Shown piece by piece: positions 35,533-44,047 of a stretch of 50,028 nt of DNA. The stretch spans positions 1 through 50,028 of IMG/VR virus record IMGVR_UViG_3300042934_000156; one strand, 5' to 3'. The notes below the pieces were generated by a model. It saw only the letters and a program-made list of their open reading frames with translations. It had not been told where the DNA came from and ran no database searches. This DNA is from a virus. Numbering within the stretch: the first letter of the stretch is position 1; each line of letters starts with the position of its first letter. A program made the translations under genes and the position numbers.

Positions 35533-36383
35533 TTACTGATCGCCTCTTTCTCTACTGCCTCGATAACCGCTACTCTACCGGCTTCGTTATATACCCACTG
35601 CGGAACTTGCTTAGATGAATGTCGCGACTTGCCCAAGATCGTATAACCATACTCGGCTGTTTTTAACTCGTTTTTGTTTGCAATCCTACCTACCATGACC
35701 GAGGAAATACCTAGTTCATTGCCGATCTGCTCCGCTGTATAGGTGACATCTATCCTTGGTTGCGGCAAAAGTGGTTGTCCGGTCAATACAGTTGTAGCTG
35801 CGTTTAGCATTGCTGTTATTGACTCCGGGGAAAGTTTATCCTTGTAGGAATTGGTGAACTCCATCATCAACTTGGCTTCTTTAATTGCGGCGTTCTTCTT
35901 TGCAGTTTCGGCGCGCATGGACTTCAATTCAATTTCTTTTAGCTTTTGTTTTACCAAAGCTTCGTCAATTACTTCCGGCGCTTTCTCCTTAGACACCTCT
36001 TCCACGTTTAATAAATAATCCCGTATGGATTTTGCAACGTGACTGTCTCGAAGAAGCATTCCGATTCTCAACATCGAACGGCGAGTAATGAGGGTTAGAT
36101 GCCGAGCTTTGGAGTTAATCTTACAAGTGTTCTTAATGTACACTAGTCCTTTTCCCTCGACCGTCTTCAATCCGTCTTCTTCGAGCTCATGACGATTTCT
36201 TTTTATGACCATGTTCATTACTTCTTCGCCGACCTCAAAATAATTTGCGGCCATTTCAACCGTTACATGAAGATCATTAGGCAGTAGTACTAATTTTTTA
36301 ACCTTATCAAGAACATCAGTACGGTTAATTACTTTCTCACGAAGCGTCTTGCTCTCAATCAGAGCATCGATTTTAATATCCAT
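35529..36383 (-). CDS. Antirepressor-like DNA-binding protein, 284 aa
   Basis: The N-terminal part contains LVLLPNDLHVTVEMAANYFE, KTVEGKGLVYIKNTCKIN and LITRRSMLRIGMLLRDSHVA followed by KSIRDYLLNVEE (about residues 31-130). The R-x-x-L-R-x-G-M-L-L-x-D-S-x-V-A pattern is typical of Bro/Rha-like phage antirepressors. A coiled linker and a C-terminal helix-turn-helix (AEQIGNELGISSVMVGRIAN) follow. It sits behind the Cro-like gene of the second switch, as ant does in P22 immI; the function is inferred. Confidence 0.65.
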   Translation of the reverse strand: MDIKIDALIESKTLREKVINRTDVLDKVKKLVLLPNDLHVTVEMAANYFEVGEEVMNMVIKRNRHELEEDGLKTVEGKGLVYIKNTCKINSKARHLTLITRRSMLRIGMLLRDSHVAKSIRDYLLNVEEVSKEKAPEVIDEALVKQKLKEIELKSMRAETAKKNAAIKEAKLMMEFTNSYKDKLSPESITAMLNAATTVLTGQPLLPQPRIDVTYTAEQIGNELGISSVMVGRIANKNELKTAEYGYTILGKSRHSSKQVPQWVYNEAGRVAVIEAVEKEAISK

Positions 36384-36428
36384 TTACCTTCCTCCTTTTA
36401 ATCCGTACATTTTGTGCGTATAATGTTG

Positions 36429-36617
36429 TTAAACAACTTTTAAGAGCTCGCGGTACGAAACTCCAAACAAGTCCTCAAGCTTTTCTAGTGATTCTACAGA
36501 TGGATCTCGATCACCGCTTTCATAGTACTGGTAAGCCCTACGCTTTACCCCGAGTAAATCAGCCATAGATTCGGAAGATAGACCATTCTTCTTCCTGATT
36601 TCTCTTAAATACCGCAT
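36429..36617 (-). CDS. Cro-like XRE regulator of the second switch, 62 aa
   Basis: The whole protein is one XRE domain (IRKKNGLSSESMADLLGVKR, RAYQYYESGDRDPSVESLEK). It is divergent from the 152-residue repressor with a promoter and operator-like repeats between them. GGAGG precedes the ATG. Confidence 0.8.
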   Translation of the reverse strand: MRYLREIRKKNGLSSESMADLLGVKRRAYQYYESGDRDPSVESLEKLEDLFGVSYRELLKVV

Positions 36618-36656
36618 TACATCACCTCCAAATATGCAACTTTTGTTCGTAAATCA

Positions 36657-36685
36657 AATATAACGCACATTATTTGCGTAGTCAA
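36657..36685 (-). promoter_or_regulatory. Promoter and operators of the second switch
   Basis: TTGACT (36685-36680), a 17-nt spacer and TATATT (36662-36657) on the minus strand. The spacer is an inverted repeat ACGCA/TGCGT; related TTGTTCGTA (36643) and TTGTGCGTA (36412) lie nearby, the latter before the antirepressor-like gene. Confidence 0.75.
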
Positions 36686-36695
36686 GGGGAGTTCT

Positions 36696-37154
36696 ATGAA
36701 TATTTTTGGAGAACGATTAAAGGTCCTTCGGAAGTCTAAAGGAATGACCCAAACCGAATTGGGCAATAAGATAAACTTAAAACTCCGGATGGTTCAATAT
36801 CTAGAATCTGGAGAACGAGAACCTAATCTAGAAACTATAAAGTTGATATCCGAGATTTTTGATTGCACAACCGACTATATTTTAGGGATAACTGATGACC
36901 CGCTAAAAGAGGTTCCTATAAAGTGGGCGGATTTTCAAAATCAAATGAAATACCTCTACACACTTGTTCACTTGGCAGATCCTGTACAAGCTGATGTCAT
37001 AAAGAATATAACTTCCAATTTCCCTGATGATGATACTGAAATAATTGGTGTAGAGGCCGACATGGTAAACGATATATTGACTCAATTCGCAGATGGACTA
37101 GGAAGAGCTATTGAAGAAGTAAAAAAAGAACAAAACCAAAAGGACTCCCAATAG
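36696..37154 (+). CDS. Second XRE-family repressor, 152 aa
   Basis: The N-terminal XRE domain (SKGMTQTELGNKINLKLRMV, QYLESGEREPNLETI) is followed by about 85 residues with no S24 peptidase signature. It is encoded on the plus strand opposite a Cro-like gene and ends at its own terminator, forming a second immunity switch. AAGGGGAG precedes the ATG. Confidence 0.82.
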   Translation: MNIFGERLKVLRKSKGMTQTELGNKINLKLRMVQYLESGEREPNLETIKLISEIFDCTTDYILGITDDPLKEVPIKWADFQNQMKYLYTLVHLADPVQADVIKNITSNFPDDDTEIIGVEADMVNDILTQFADGLGRAIEEVKKEQNQKDSQ

Positions 37155-37170
37155 CAGGAGTCCTATTTTT
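37141..37170 (+). terminator. Terminator between repressor 2 and ejection gene
   Basis: AGGACTCC-CAATAGCA-GGAGTCCT followed by ATTTTT on the plus strand; the repressor stop is in the loop. On the minus strand the same stem is followed by TTTTGGTTTT and may also end the late transcript. Confidence 0.85.
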
Positions 37171-37174
37171 ATGT

Positions 37175-40100
37175 TTACCTGATTCCCTTTAACTTCCTAT
37201 ATTCTTTCTTCGCCTTTTCCCCCGCGTCTCCAATTATTTGATCAACGCGCTTAATCTTCTTCTCGTCGGAGATATTCGGGTTGTTAAGATATTCAATATT
37301 CCTATTAAGACCTGCGGTTAGTTGTGCGCCGGTAGACTTTTGATATTTTAAATACTCTTCCGGTGTGAATTTGATTTGGTTCTTCTTGAATGTGAAAGAT
37401 TTTTGCGGCCTGTCCGGCGCTAATCTCGTTTCCCCGGTGCGTTCGATCAGATCAAGAACCGCTTTAGCTTCGGAGGATGGTTCGTAAGTGTCCACGATAG
37501 AAGGGTTTAAAAACGAGTTCAGGATTCGTTTGCCTACGCTGAAATCATTCTTTTTATCATCCCCAAAGGTATCTACCCTTCTCGGAAGTTGGTTAGACAA
37601 ACCAGGAATACGGTTCATTAACTGACCTTTCGCCTGACCGAGGAATCCAGGCTCCTTTGACTCCCTTTGATACGGATCCAAAACGTTCCTCGTCTGCCCT
37701 AGAATAGATGGGACGAATGCAGATGCGGCATTAGCTGAAAGCTTTCCTAGTTTCTCGCTTGGCGTGCTGTAGGAGCTTCCGACTAGATCCTTAATGTTTT
37801 TGTATGCAGACATGTTTCCGAAACTCTCTAGAGCTGCATCAACAGATTGGGTAGCAACGTCAGCGGCGTTAATGCTCGTTTTAAGCCTTCCGGGTTTATC
37901 TGCTTGTCCATATGCTGCGCCAACCGATAAAGGGATAGCGAGAGGCTGGAACCAGTCTACGGATGCGTAAGTGTCACCATCTCGTGGTTTGGCTTCTTCG
38001 GGGTCGCCAAAACTCAATACATACCTCTTGAGAGCATCGATGTTTAGGCTATTAGGAATTTTCCCCGCCTTACGTTCAAGCTCAGACATGCCAACATTCT
38101 TGCTTGGTAGAACATTCAGGATTCCGAGTTGAGAAAGGTACATGCCCATTCCTGCAATGCCGGTTCCTGCCAATGCGCGAGTGAACGTGTTGATTAATTG
38201 TTTTTTAGTGATGTCTTTACCCGCTATTGCCTTACCCACCTGAGTCATAAACTTCACATATCCAAGTGGGCTGTAATCTATGGCTCTCATTAGGATGTTG
38301 GCCGGGGTTTTCGGGTAGTTAAGAACGATATTACCAAGCCCGAAATCCTTGCCAGCATTCAAAACTTTGTCGCGCAGATTAACGGCGGCATCCGACAAAA
38401 AGTTTTTATCTTGAAACGTCATATACCTACCGTACTCATCGGCTTGTGCGCTCATGGTTTCGTCTGCCGTATGGAAATACTCTTCTGCCTTCCTCGCAAG
38501 ATCCTTCCCTCTGTAACCCTCTGCGTACGCTTTAGCGTGAGCCACTTGGTTAAGCTCAGTACTTATTGCACGGTTAGACGCGGCGTAATCTCCTGCCTTC
38601 AGGAAAGCCCCTACGTTGCGTTCCAGGAACGATCCTAGTTTATCCGTAATCTTTGTAGACGTAGGGTTAAAAGCCAAGTTACCAAGGTCATACTGTGACT
38701 GCAAACCTCCGGGATTTAGTCCCTTTCTGCCTTCGACGTACCCTGTTTTCCAATCCTTGAAATACTGTCTCCAAGAGCTAGGATTTCCCTTCCAGAATAT
38801 CTCCCGATCCTTTCCGGTTAGCTTGGATGCGACCAAATCTATTGGCGTATCAAGGAACTTTCGTTTCATCTGCTCTAACGCATAGAATGCATTGTTTGAA
38901 ATCTCATTACGAATGATTGTGCGCGCATTTCCTAGTTGAACCGAACGAAGCACAGATGCTGCTTTCTTCCCTCTGCTTCCTTCCCGTAATGTGTTGAAGG
39001 CTACTTGAAGTTCAGACATGGCATCGTTTCTAGCAACTCCTTCTAACTGACTAAGTTCAATCGCCATTTTACGAAGTAAATCCGCATCTGCTTCGGTGAA
39101 TCCTTGCCCCGATATAGCGCGGTTTGTTATCTTTTCAAACTCGCTTTGAGGTATTTTATTAACCCTGCGGTATCGGTTGAACGCGTTTAAATACGTTTTA
39201 TCCAGATAATCATTAATGCCTTCACCGAATTCGGTACGCATCTTTCCTGCAAAGTCTGCAAACTTAACAGCGCCGTTCATCATATGGTCGAAACCAATGA
39301 TAGCGAGATCCTTGTAATAACCTAACGGAGTCGCGTTCAACTGGTTCCTCGATGCTTTAAGTCTCTTCCTGGCTGCATCAGCCGCCGAAGCAGATGCTTT
39401 TTTAACCTTATCTACTACACGAGTTTTAGGATCGCCCGGTATTGTAGGTTCTCTTGCAATGAGTTTATTAGCTTCGTTAGCAAATGACTTTATTTTTGCA
39501 ACCTCTTCTTCTGTCAGAGTCGCGCCTGTTCGGGACTTTTCGATGATCGTAATTGCTTCTTTAGCTAAGTTTTGCTTTCCTGTTGCATCTCTCATTGCTG
39601 TTGCCGCTGTAGAAAGTTGCTCCGTCAACTCAGGACTTAATGCCTTCTGAGCTTGAACATCCTTAACGCCTTCATTTAGCACTCTTGTAGCAACCTTTAG
39701 GATTCCTTGGGGTGTTAGACGATTGTAAATGGCGTTAATCTGAATGGATTGACCACCTAAAGTACCAGCTTTAGACAACTGCTGCACAAGCTCAGCGACA
39801 CTATCATAATCCTTAATGGCACTGTACTCATCAATCAGTCTGAATCCCAATGCGATATCTTCAGGCGAGAAGTAATCTTTCCCAGGATCCTTATTCATTA
39901 GGTATCCTTTGTTGCTCCCCATTCCACCTTCTTCGAGTCTAACGTTAGCCTGTCTGACCGTTTCGGCATTGGTTATAGGATCGTAGGAAGTATCGCCTTG
40001 CCTAATGGTGTCCATTGCCTCATCGCTGAGCTTTCCGGACGATTCAATGTTCCCTACAAGTCCGCGCTCTCTCGATACCGAAGGTTCTTCTCCTCGAATA

Positions 40101-41083
40101 TCACTTAACCTAACTGGCTGATTAGCGGAAATTGGATTGTCTGCAGATAGTGTGACGTTTTTCGCTTTAATTGCAGGAGAAACATTACCGCCCTGAGAAG
40201 CTCTACGCGCAATAATAGGTTGATTGGGAGGCAGATTTTCGGCGGCATTGAGGAATGGTCTTGCAACAGTCTCCCTCGCTGCTCTTAATCCTGATCCAAT
40301 CGCCGGGATTGCTGCACCTATTGCACCACCTAGTCCCGCACCTAAAGCCACGTTCAAAGGATCGAACTGCCCTTCCCGAAATGCAACGTCCCCAACCTCT
40401 TGCGCGGCTGAATCCAACGCGCCTGATGCACTCCCCCTCACAAGTCCCTGAGAGACCTTTGGAAGTCTCTTTAATGCTTCGCCACCTAGTTTAACAACTG
40501 CTCTATCAGCGATCACACCAGGAGCCACATAGCCCGCAATCTGCCCTGCTTTATAAGAAGTGCTATCCAATCTATCCTGTAATATCGGCTTTAGGTTTTC
40601 TTCTCCGCCCAGAATGGCTTTGAGTGACTCCCTGCCAATCCCCTGCGTTAATCCGAGTGTACCGGTATCAAGTGCGCCGGCCTTGAAATTGGATACTGAC
40701 CTGTCGGCACCTTGTAGCTTATCCAAAGTTTTACCTATGAAAGTATCTCCTACGTTATTTTCGTACCATTTTTCGTAAGGAGATAGGCTTTCGTCAAACG
40801 ATTTCTGTTCTTTTTTATTTTTTTCACTTTCTACTTCCTTCACCTTAACTGCATCGGTATTTATTTTCTTTATCCTGCTGTCCATTCCTACCGACTCTTT
40901 AGCTACCATTTCATACGGGCTTATTTCCTTGTCGGGTTGGTTGAAACTTGTACTTTTTACCGGGAGCATCGATGGTTCGGAACTTTTGGTTTCACGTAAG
41001 TCCGATAACCGAACGACACCGCTTTTCTTTTCTTTTTTTTCTTCACTCGTTCCGTTTCGAATATCGCTTAACCGTACGACCAT
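37175..41083 (-). CDS. Large DNA-ejection (internal virion) protein, 1302 aa
   Basis: The size, the place at the end of the structural genes and the long Lys/Glu/Ala-rich helices fit the P22 gp16/gp20 class, which leaves the head before the DNA and forms a conduit through the cell envelope. Hydrophobic glycine-rich segments (LGAGLGGAIGAAIPAIGSGL, about residue 245, and ALAGTGIAGMGMYLSQLGIL, about 975) could enter membranes. The short motif VRLSDIR is repeated three times (residues 3-9, 24-30 and about 322-328), perhaps a docking signal. Confidence 0.75.
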   Translation of the reverse strand: MVVRLSDIRNGTSEEKKEKKSGVVRLSDLRETKSSEPSMLPVKSTSFNQPDKEISPYEMVAKESVGMDSRIKKINTDAVKVKEVESEKNKKEQKSFDESLSPYEKWYENNVGDTFIGKTLDKLQGADRSVSNFKAGALDTGTLGLTQGIGRESLKAILGGEENLKPILQDRLDSTSYKAGQIAGYVAPGVIADRAVVKLGGEALKRLPKVSQGLVRGSASGALDSAAQEVGDVAFREGQFDPLNVALGAGLGGAIGAAIPAIGSGLRAARETVARPFLNAAENLPPNQPIIARRASQGGNVSPAIKAKNVTLSADNPISANQPVRLSDIRGEEPSVSRERGLVGNIESSGKLSDEAMDTIRQGDTSYDPITNAETVRQANVRLEEGGMGSNKGYLMNKDPGKDYFSPEDIALGFRLIDEYSAIKDYDSVAELVQQLSKAGTLGGQSIQINAIYNRLTPQGILKVATRVLNEGVKDVQAQKALSPELTEQLSTAATAMRDATGKQNLAKEAITIIEKSRTGATLTEEEVAKIKSFANEANKLIAREPTIPGDPKTRVVDKVKKASASAADAARKRLKASRNQLNATPLGYYKDLAIIGFDHMMNGAVKFADFAGKMRTEFGEGINDYLDKTYLNAFNRYRRVNKIPQSEFEKITNRAISGQGFTEADADLLRKMAIELSQLEGVARNDAMSELQVAFNTLREGSRGKKAASVLRSVQLGNARTIIRNEISNNAFYALEQMKRKFLDTPIDLVASKLTGKDREIFWKGNPSSWRQYFKDWKTGYVEGRKGLNPGGLQSQYDLGNLAFNPTSTKITDKLGSFLERNVGAFLKAGDYAASNRAISTELNQVAHAKAYAEGYRGKDLARKAEEYFHTADETMSAQADEYGRYMTFQDKNFLSDAAVNLRDKVLNAGKDFGLGNIVLNYPKTPANILMRAIDYSPLGYVKFMTQVGKAIAGKDITKKQLINTFTRALAGTGIAGMGMYLSQLGILNVLPSKNVGMSELERKAGKIPNSLNIDALKRYVLSFGDPEEAKPRDGDTYASVDWFQPLAIPLSVGAAYGQADKPGRLKTSINAADVATQSVDAALESFGNMSAYKNIKDLVGSSYSTPSEKLGKLSANAASAFVPSILGQTRNVLDPYQRESKEPGFLGQAKGQLMNRIPGLSNQLPRRVDTFGDDKKNDFSVGKRILNSFLNPSIVDTYEPSSEAKAVLDLIERTGETRLAPDRPQKSFTFKKNQIKFTPEEYLKYQKSTGAQLTAGLNRNIEYLNNPNISDEKKIKRVDQIIGDAGEKAKKEYRKLKGIR

Positions 41084-41095
41084 GTTCCCACCACC

Positions 41096-42511
41096 TTAAA
41101 GGTTTTCATTAATGTAATCGTTTAGTTTCTTGTAATCTGAGTCGCTCAGGAATGAAGAATTCTGAGATAACAGATTTCTTGCTTCTTCTTTTGATGCAGG
41201 ACTATCAGCATTGTTTATGTCGTCCAGTAAGATATTGAACGTGTCAGTGGATGCCTTAGAATCAATATCAGTAGCTGGATTTTCCCTTTGTTCAATTAAA
41301 TCCTGTTCCTGCCTATACTTGAACTCTTTCTCCCGGAAAGCTTGATCTGCAATGAATTCTTTATCTCGCTGTCCTAGACTTGCCCATTGAAGTCCGCGAG
41401 AAGCAGCGGCCTCTTTCATATCTTGAGCGAAAGACTTCTCTTTGAATGCTCTCTCCCACAGCGTTGCGGCTTTGCTCTCGTCGAACTGCGCTTGATTGAA
41501 GTTGTTTTCCCACTCTTGCTGGATCTTCTGCATTTCAAGGTTCTGACCGCCGATTGTCTTAACTCCAGCCTTGCTGAATCCACTCTGAGCCTGTTCTAAT
41601 GTTTTGTTAGCTCCGTACTGATCGGGATCGATACCCATTGCCGCTAACTGGTTTCGTGCATTGGTGGCGCTTTGAGTCTCAGCCGCCCTTTGTTCTGGCG
41701 TTGAGGCTGCGGCGTAATCTTGTTTATCTTGAAGTATTTTATTGATCAGTTGGTCAGCTTGCGGATCCCGGAAGTTACCCGTTAGTTCTCCTTTGTTTAA
41801 AGCATATTGATTGGCGTTATTAAACCGATTGTCGTAAACGTTTTGTTGACCCATCAGAGCATCTAGCGTACTAAACTGATTCTGGAATTGTTGCTGTCTA
41901 GAAGCCGATTCCTGCGCCATGAGTTGAGGCAGTACTTGCGTGTTCAGATATTCATTAGCATCGTTCTGAATGCCCTGTGCGCGCTCTCCGAGGGTTGTAG
42001 AACGTCCGAATCCAGCTCCGCCTAACGATTCCTGAGAAGCGCGGACTCCCTGTTGCGCACCCTTCTGCACTTGTGCTTGGTATGCCGCCCATTGCGGAGA
42101 GTTGTAGATAGCATTAGCATCCACCGGCGTAGGGTTTTTAGCCTGATCCATAAGCGTTTTAAGTAGGTCGTTATATTGCGAGTCATAAGGATTATTCGTT
42201 TTGTATGGATCGTATGCGTTTGTGGTTGACTGTCCGGTTGCTGACGCCGCCGCCCCCGCATTAACTTGACCCCCCGCAGGTTGCTGTAACGACTTATTAT
42301 AGTTGTTCCAGTCGTCCGTAAATCCTTGCTTCGTGGTGTATGACGTTCCGTTGTACGTCTTAGGTGCTTTAATAGCGTCCTTGCCGCCAACGGTGACGTA
42401 TCCGGTTGCTTTGTTCATTCCGATATCTGAATCCTTTACGCCTTGACCTATGAGGTTCTGACGTATGCTTTGCGTGTATCCACTGTTAATTGGACTGTAG
42501 GGCGTTGCCAT
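41096..42511 (-). CDS. DNA-ejection protein, 471 aa
   Basis: The protein is Gln/Ala/Asn-rich and helical, with an N-terminal QNLIGQGVKDSDIGMNK region, an AAYQAQVQKGAQQGVRASQE segment and long charged coils towards the end (FREKEFKYRQEQDL). It precedes the 1302-residue ejection gene by 12 nt, as P22 gp7/gp20 precede gp16. Similar coiled proteins are found in many Firmicute podovirus-like prophages. The assignment is by pattern and position. Confidence 0.65.
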   Translation of the reverse strand: MATPYSPINSGYTQSIRQNLIGQGVKDSDIGMNKATGYVTVGGKDAIKAPKTYNGTSYTTKQGFTDDWNNYNKSLQQPAGGQVNAGAAASATGQSTTNAYDPYKTNNPYDSQYNDLLKTLMDQAKNPTPVDANAIYNSPQWAAYQAQVQKGAQQGVRASQESLGGAGFGRSTTLGERAQGIQNDANEYLNTQVLPQLMAQESASRQQQFQNQFSTLDALMGQQNVYDNRFNNANQYALNKGELTGNFRDPQADQLINKILQDKQDYAAASTPEQRAAETQSATNARNQLAAMGIDPDQYGANKTLEQAQSGFSKAGVKTIGGQNLEMQKIQQEWENNFNQAQFDESKAATLWERAFKEKSFAQDMKEAAASRGLQWASLGQRDKEFIADQAFREKEFKYRQEQDLIEQRENPATDIDSKASTDTFNILLDDINNADSPASKEEARNLLSQNSSFLSDSDYKKLNDYINENL

Positions 42512-42532
42512 GGTAACCCTCCTTTAGACATG

Positions 42533-42556
42533 AAAAAAGTCGCCCGTTAGGACGAC
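42533..42556 (-). terminator. Terminator after the GNAT gene
   Basis: On the minus strand GTCGTCC-TAAC-GGGCGAC (one wobble) followed by TTTTTT; it isolates the acetyltransferase module from the ejection genes. Confidence 0.85.
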
Positions 42557-42573
42557 TCACTCAAAGTATTAAT

Positions 42574-43083
42574 TTATATATCAAGGGTTTCAAGATTGTA
42601 AAACATAGCTGTATAATCTCGGTCGATCTGTCTGAGCTTCTGAAATTCGTATTTCTCATAAAACCCGTAAGAGGAGTTTAATGATTCAAGCGTTACAAAA
42701 TTACATCCGGACATATTTGAAATTTGTTTAATCACATACAACGCTTCGAATAATAAATATTCTCCGAATCCACGCTTTCGGTATCGCTCGTCAACACCTA
42801 AGTAATGCATCTTTACTGCCGGCAAATGCTTATCTTTTGGCATGTGGTCTAAGTCATGTTTCCTTCTTTTCTCTTCGCTCATAAACACCATTTCGTTATA
42901 CAATGTAAAATACCCAATTAAGTTTCGATTGTCATCGAAAAATAACCGGGTAATAGCACTATTTATTAAATGCAGACCAAGTGCATGTTCTTTAAGAAAA
43001 ACGGCTACACTTATTTCATCGGAGCAATTAAATGCTTGTATGTTTTCTTTATGTTCATCTGAAATAAACTCACAATTAAGCAT
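42574..43083 (-). CDS. GNAT-family N-acetyltransferase, 169 aa
   Basis: The acetyl-CoA site is visible as GVDERYRKRGFGEYLLFEAL (motif A, R-x-x-G-x-G, about residues 95-114), followed by FVTLESLNSSYGFYEKYEF (motif B). The order LGVDERYRKRGFG ... FYEKYEF resembles the TacT type of tRNA-acetylating toxins as well as ordinary GNAT enzymes. It abuts a small basic gene (TAAATG), lies between hairpins and is not a structural gene, so it is a moron. Toxin, antibiotic-type or protein-modifying functions cannot be told apart here. Confidence 0.8.
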   Translation of the reverse strand: MLNCEFISDEHKENIQAFNCSDEISVAVFLKEHALGLHLINSAITRLFFDDNRNLIGYFTLYNEMVFMSEEKRRKHDLDHMPKDKHLPAVKMHYLGVDERYRKRGFGEYLLFEALYVIKQISNMSGCNFVTLESLNSSYGFYEKYEFQKLRQIDRDYTAMFYNLETLDI

Positions 43084-43269
43084 TTATTTTTTCCTTTGCT
43101 GAATGTGCTTTTTCATAAGGTCGTTCATCTTTTTACTTGGCAATTTCTTTTTAAGAACTTCGTTGTGGATGAAATTGTCCATGTCTTTTTGGCTGTCGAA
43201 CTGCACTTCTGTAGGTCTTATTGGCTTAACGGTAGTCACCATTTTACCTCGACCTCCTTTTTCGATCAT
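43084..43269 (-). CDS. Small basic protein coupled to GNAT, 61 aa
   Basis: ATG 43269 has AAGGAG 8 nt upstream; a second ATG (43242) follows AAAGGAGG by 10 nt, so either may be used. The product contains MVTTVKPIRPTEVQFDSQKD and ends in a Lys-rich helix (KKMNDLMKKHIQQRKK). Its stop abuts the GNAT start. If the GNAT is a toxin this could be its partner, though no ribbon-helix-helix fold is evident. Confidence 0.5.
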   Translation of the reverse strand: MIEKGGRGKMVTTVKPIRPTEVQFDSQKDMDNFIHNEVLKKKLPSKKMNDLMKKHIQQRKK

Positions 43270-43457
43270 AAAGCTCACTCCTTAACCATCCATTCTTCCC
43301 TAACGGAGAGTGGATCAATCATGGCCTGAGACTTTTAAACATCGTAGCACATTCAATATTGCATATTCAATGGGTTTTAGGAATGTTTAGTTGATAAAAG
43401 CCTTATTTTACTTGCTATTACCACATTTGGGCTTGATCAAAACCCGGAGAAACAAGA

Positions 43458-43478
43458 AGACCCCCGTTATGGGAGTCT
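43458..43478 (-). terminator. Terminator after the stalk-domain gene
   Basis: AGACTCCC-ATAAC-GGGGGTCT (minus strand, one wobble) follows the 171-residue gene; the T-run is weak (TCTTGTTTC). The 212-bp gap 43279-43490 otherwise shows nothing that I can support. Confidence 0.6.
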
Positions 43479-43490
43479 GCAATTTATTTA

Positions 43491-44006
43491 TTATTGCGCT
43501 TCTAACTCTGCCTTACGCTTGTTCAGCGCGTCTAGTTCTTCTTGTATTGGTTTGCCTTGGGCTTCGAGATCCTTAATCTTTTGTTCTGCTCCCGGTTCTG
43601 CCTTCGAGAATATCAGGAGAGCCTCCTGCTTTATCTTTCCATATTCGCCTTCCAGTTCTTTAATTCTGTCATTCACTTTTTGCAATTCTGTTTTCGTTGG
43701 TGTTTCCATTGGAATTGGCGTTGGTGTTGGTGCAGGATCAACTATTACTTCTGGCTCTGTTGTTTCTCCGCTTGTCAAAGTGGCTTTTCCCTCCCCGAAA
43801 CTAACTTTATACCCGGCTTCATTACCAAACTTTCGTACTGGAAGGTAACTAACTCCGCCTATTACCGGAGCCTGTCCGAGATTCTGCCCATCTACTTCGA
43901 CATTAATAATTGCATCAACTCTTGAATCCAGTAGAGTAGCAGCTCCCGCCTGTACTGCGAACGTAAGAGCGCCGCCGACCAACATACCTATGACATACTT
44001 CCTCAT
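43491..44006 (-). CDS. Secreted stalk-domain (copper amine oxidase N-like) protein, 171 aa
   Basis: A signal peptide or anchor (MRKYVIGMLVGGALTFAVQA, then GAA) precedes a stalk domain (INVEVDGQNLGQAPVIGGVS, YLPVRKFGNEAGYKVSFGEG, about residues 34-75), a Pro/Thr linker and a coiled coil. Such domains are common in Paenibacillus surface and phage proteins. It has its own extended -10 promoter, so it may be a lysogenic-conversion or envelope protein rather than a virion part. Confidence 0.75.
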   Translation of the reverse strand: MRKYVIGMLVGGALTFAVQAGAATLLDSRVDAIINVEVDGQNLGQAPVIGGVSYLPVRKFGNEAGYKVSFGEGKATLTSGETTEPEVIVDPAPTPTPIPMETPTKTELQKVNDRIKELEGEYGKIKQEALLIFSKAEPGAEQKIKDLEAQGKPIQEELDALNKRKAELEAQ

Positions 44007-44036
44007 AATATCTCCCCGTTCCCTAAATTTGGGGAT

Positions 44037-44045
44037 ATTATACCA
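44037..44045 (-). promoter_or_regulatory. Extended -10 promoter of the stalk gene
   Basis: TGGTATAAT on the minus strand within TTAATATGGTATAATATC, the same core as at 14490-14498. The leader contains CCCCAAATTTAGGG and CCCC/GGGG complementarity that could cover the GGGGAG ribosome site. Confidence 0.6.
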
Positions 44046-44047
44046 TA

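Noticed and set aside
42022-42390. Arg-rich minus-strand frame inside the 471-residue ejection gene
   Set aside because: It is a frame shadow of Gln/Ala/Asn-rich coding sequence with no ribosome site.
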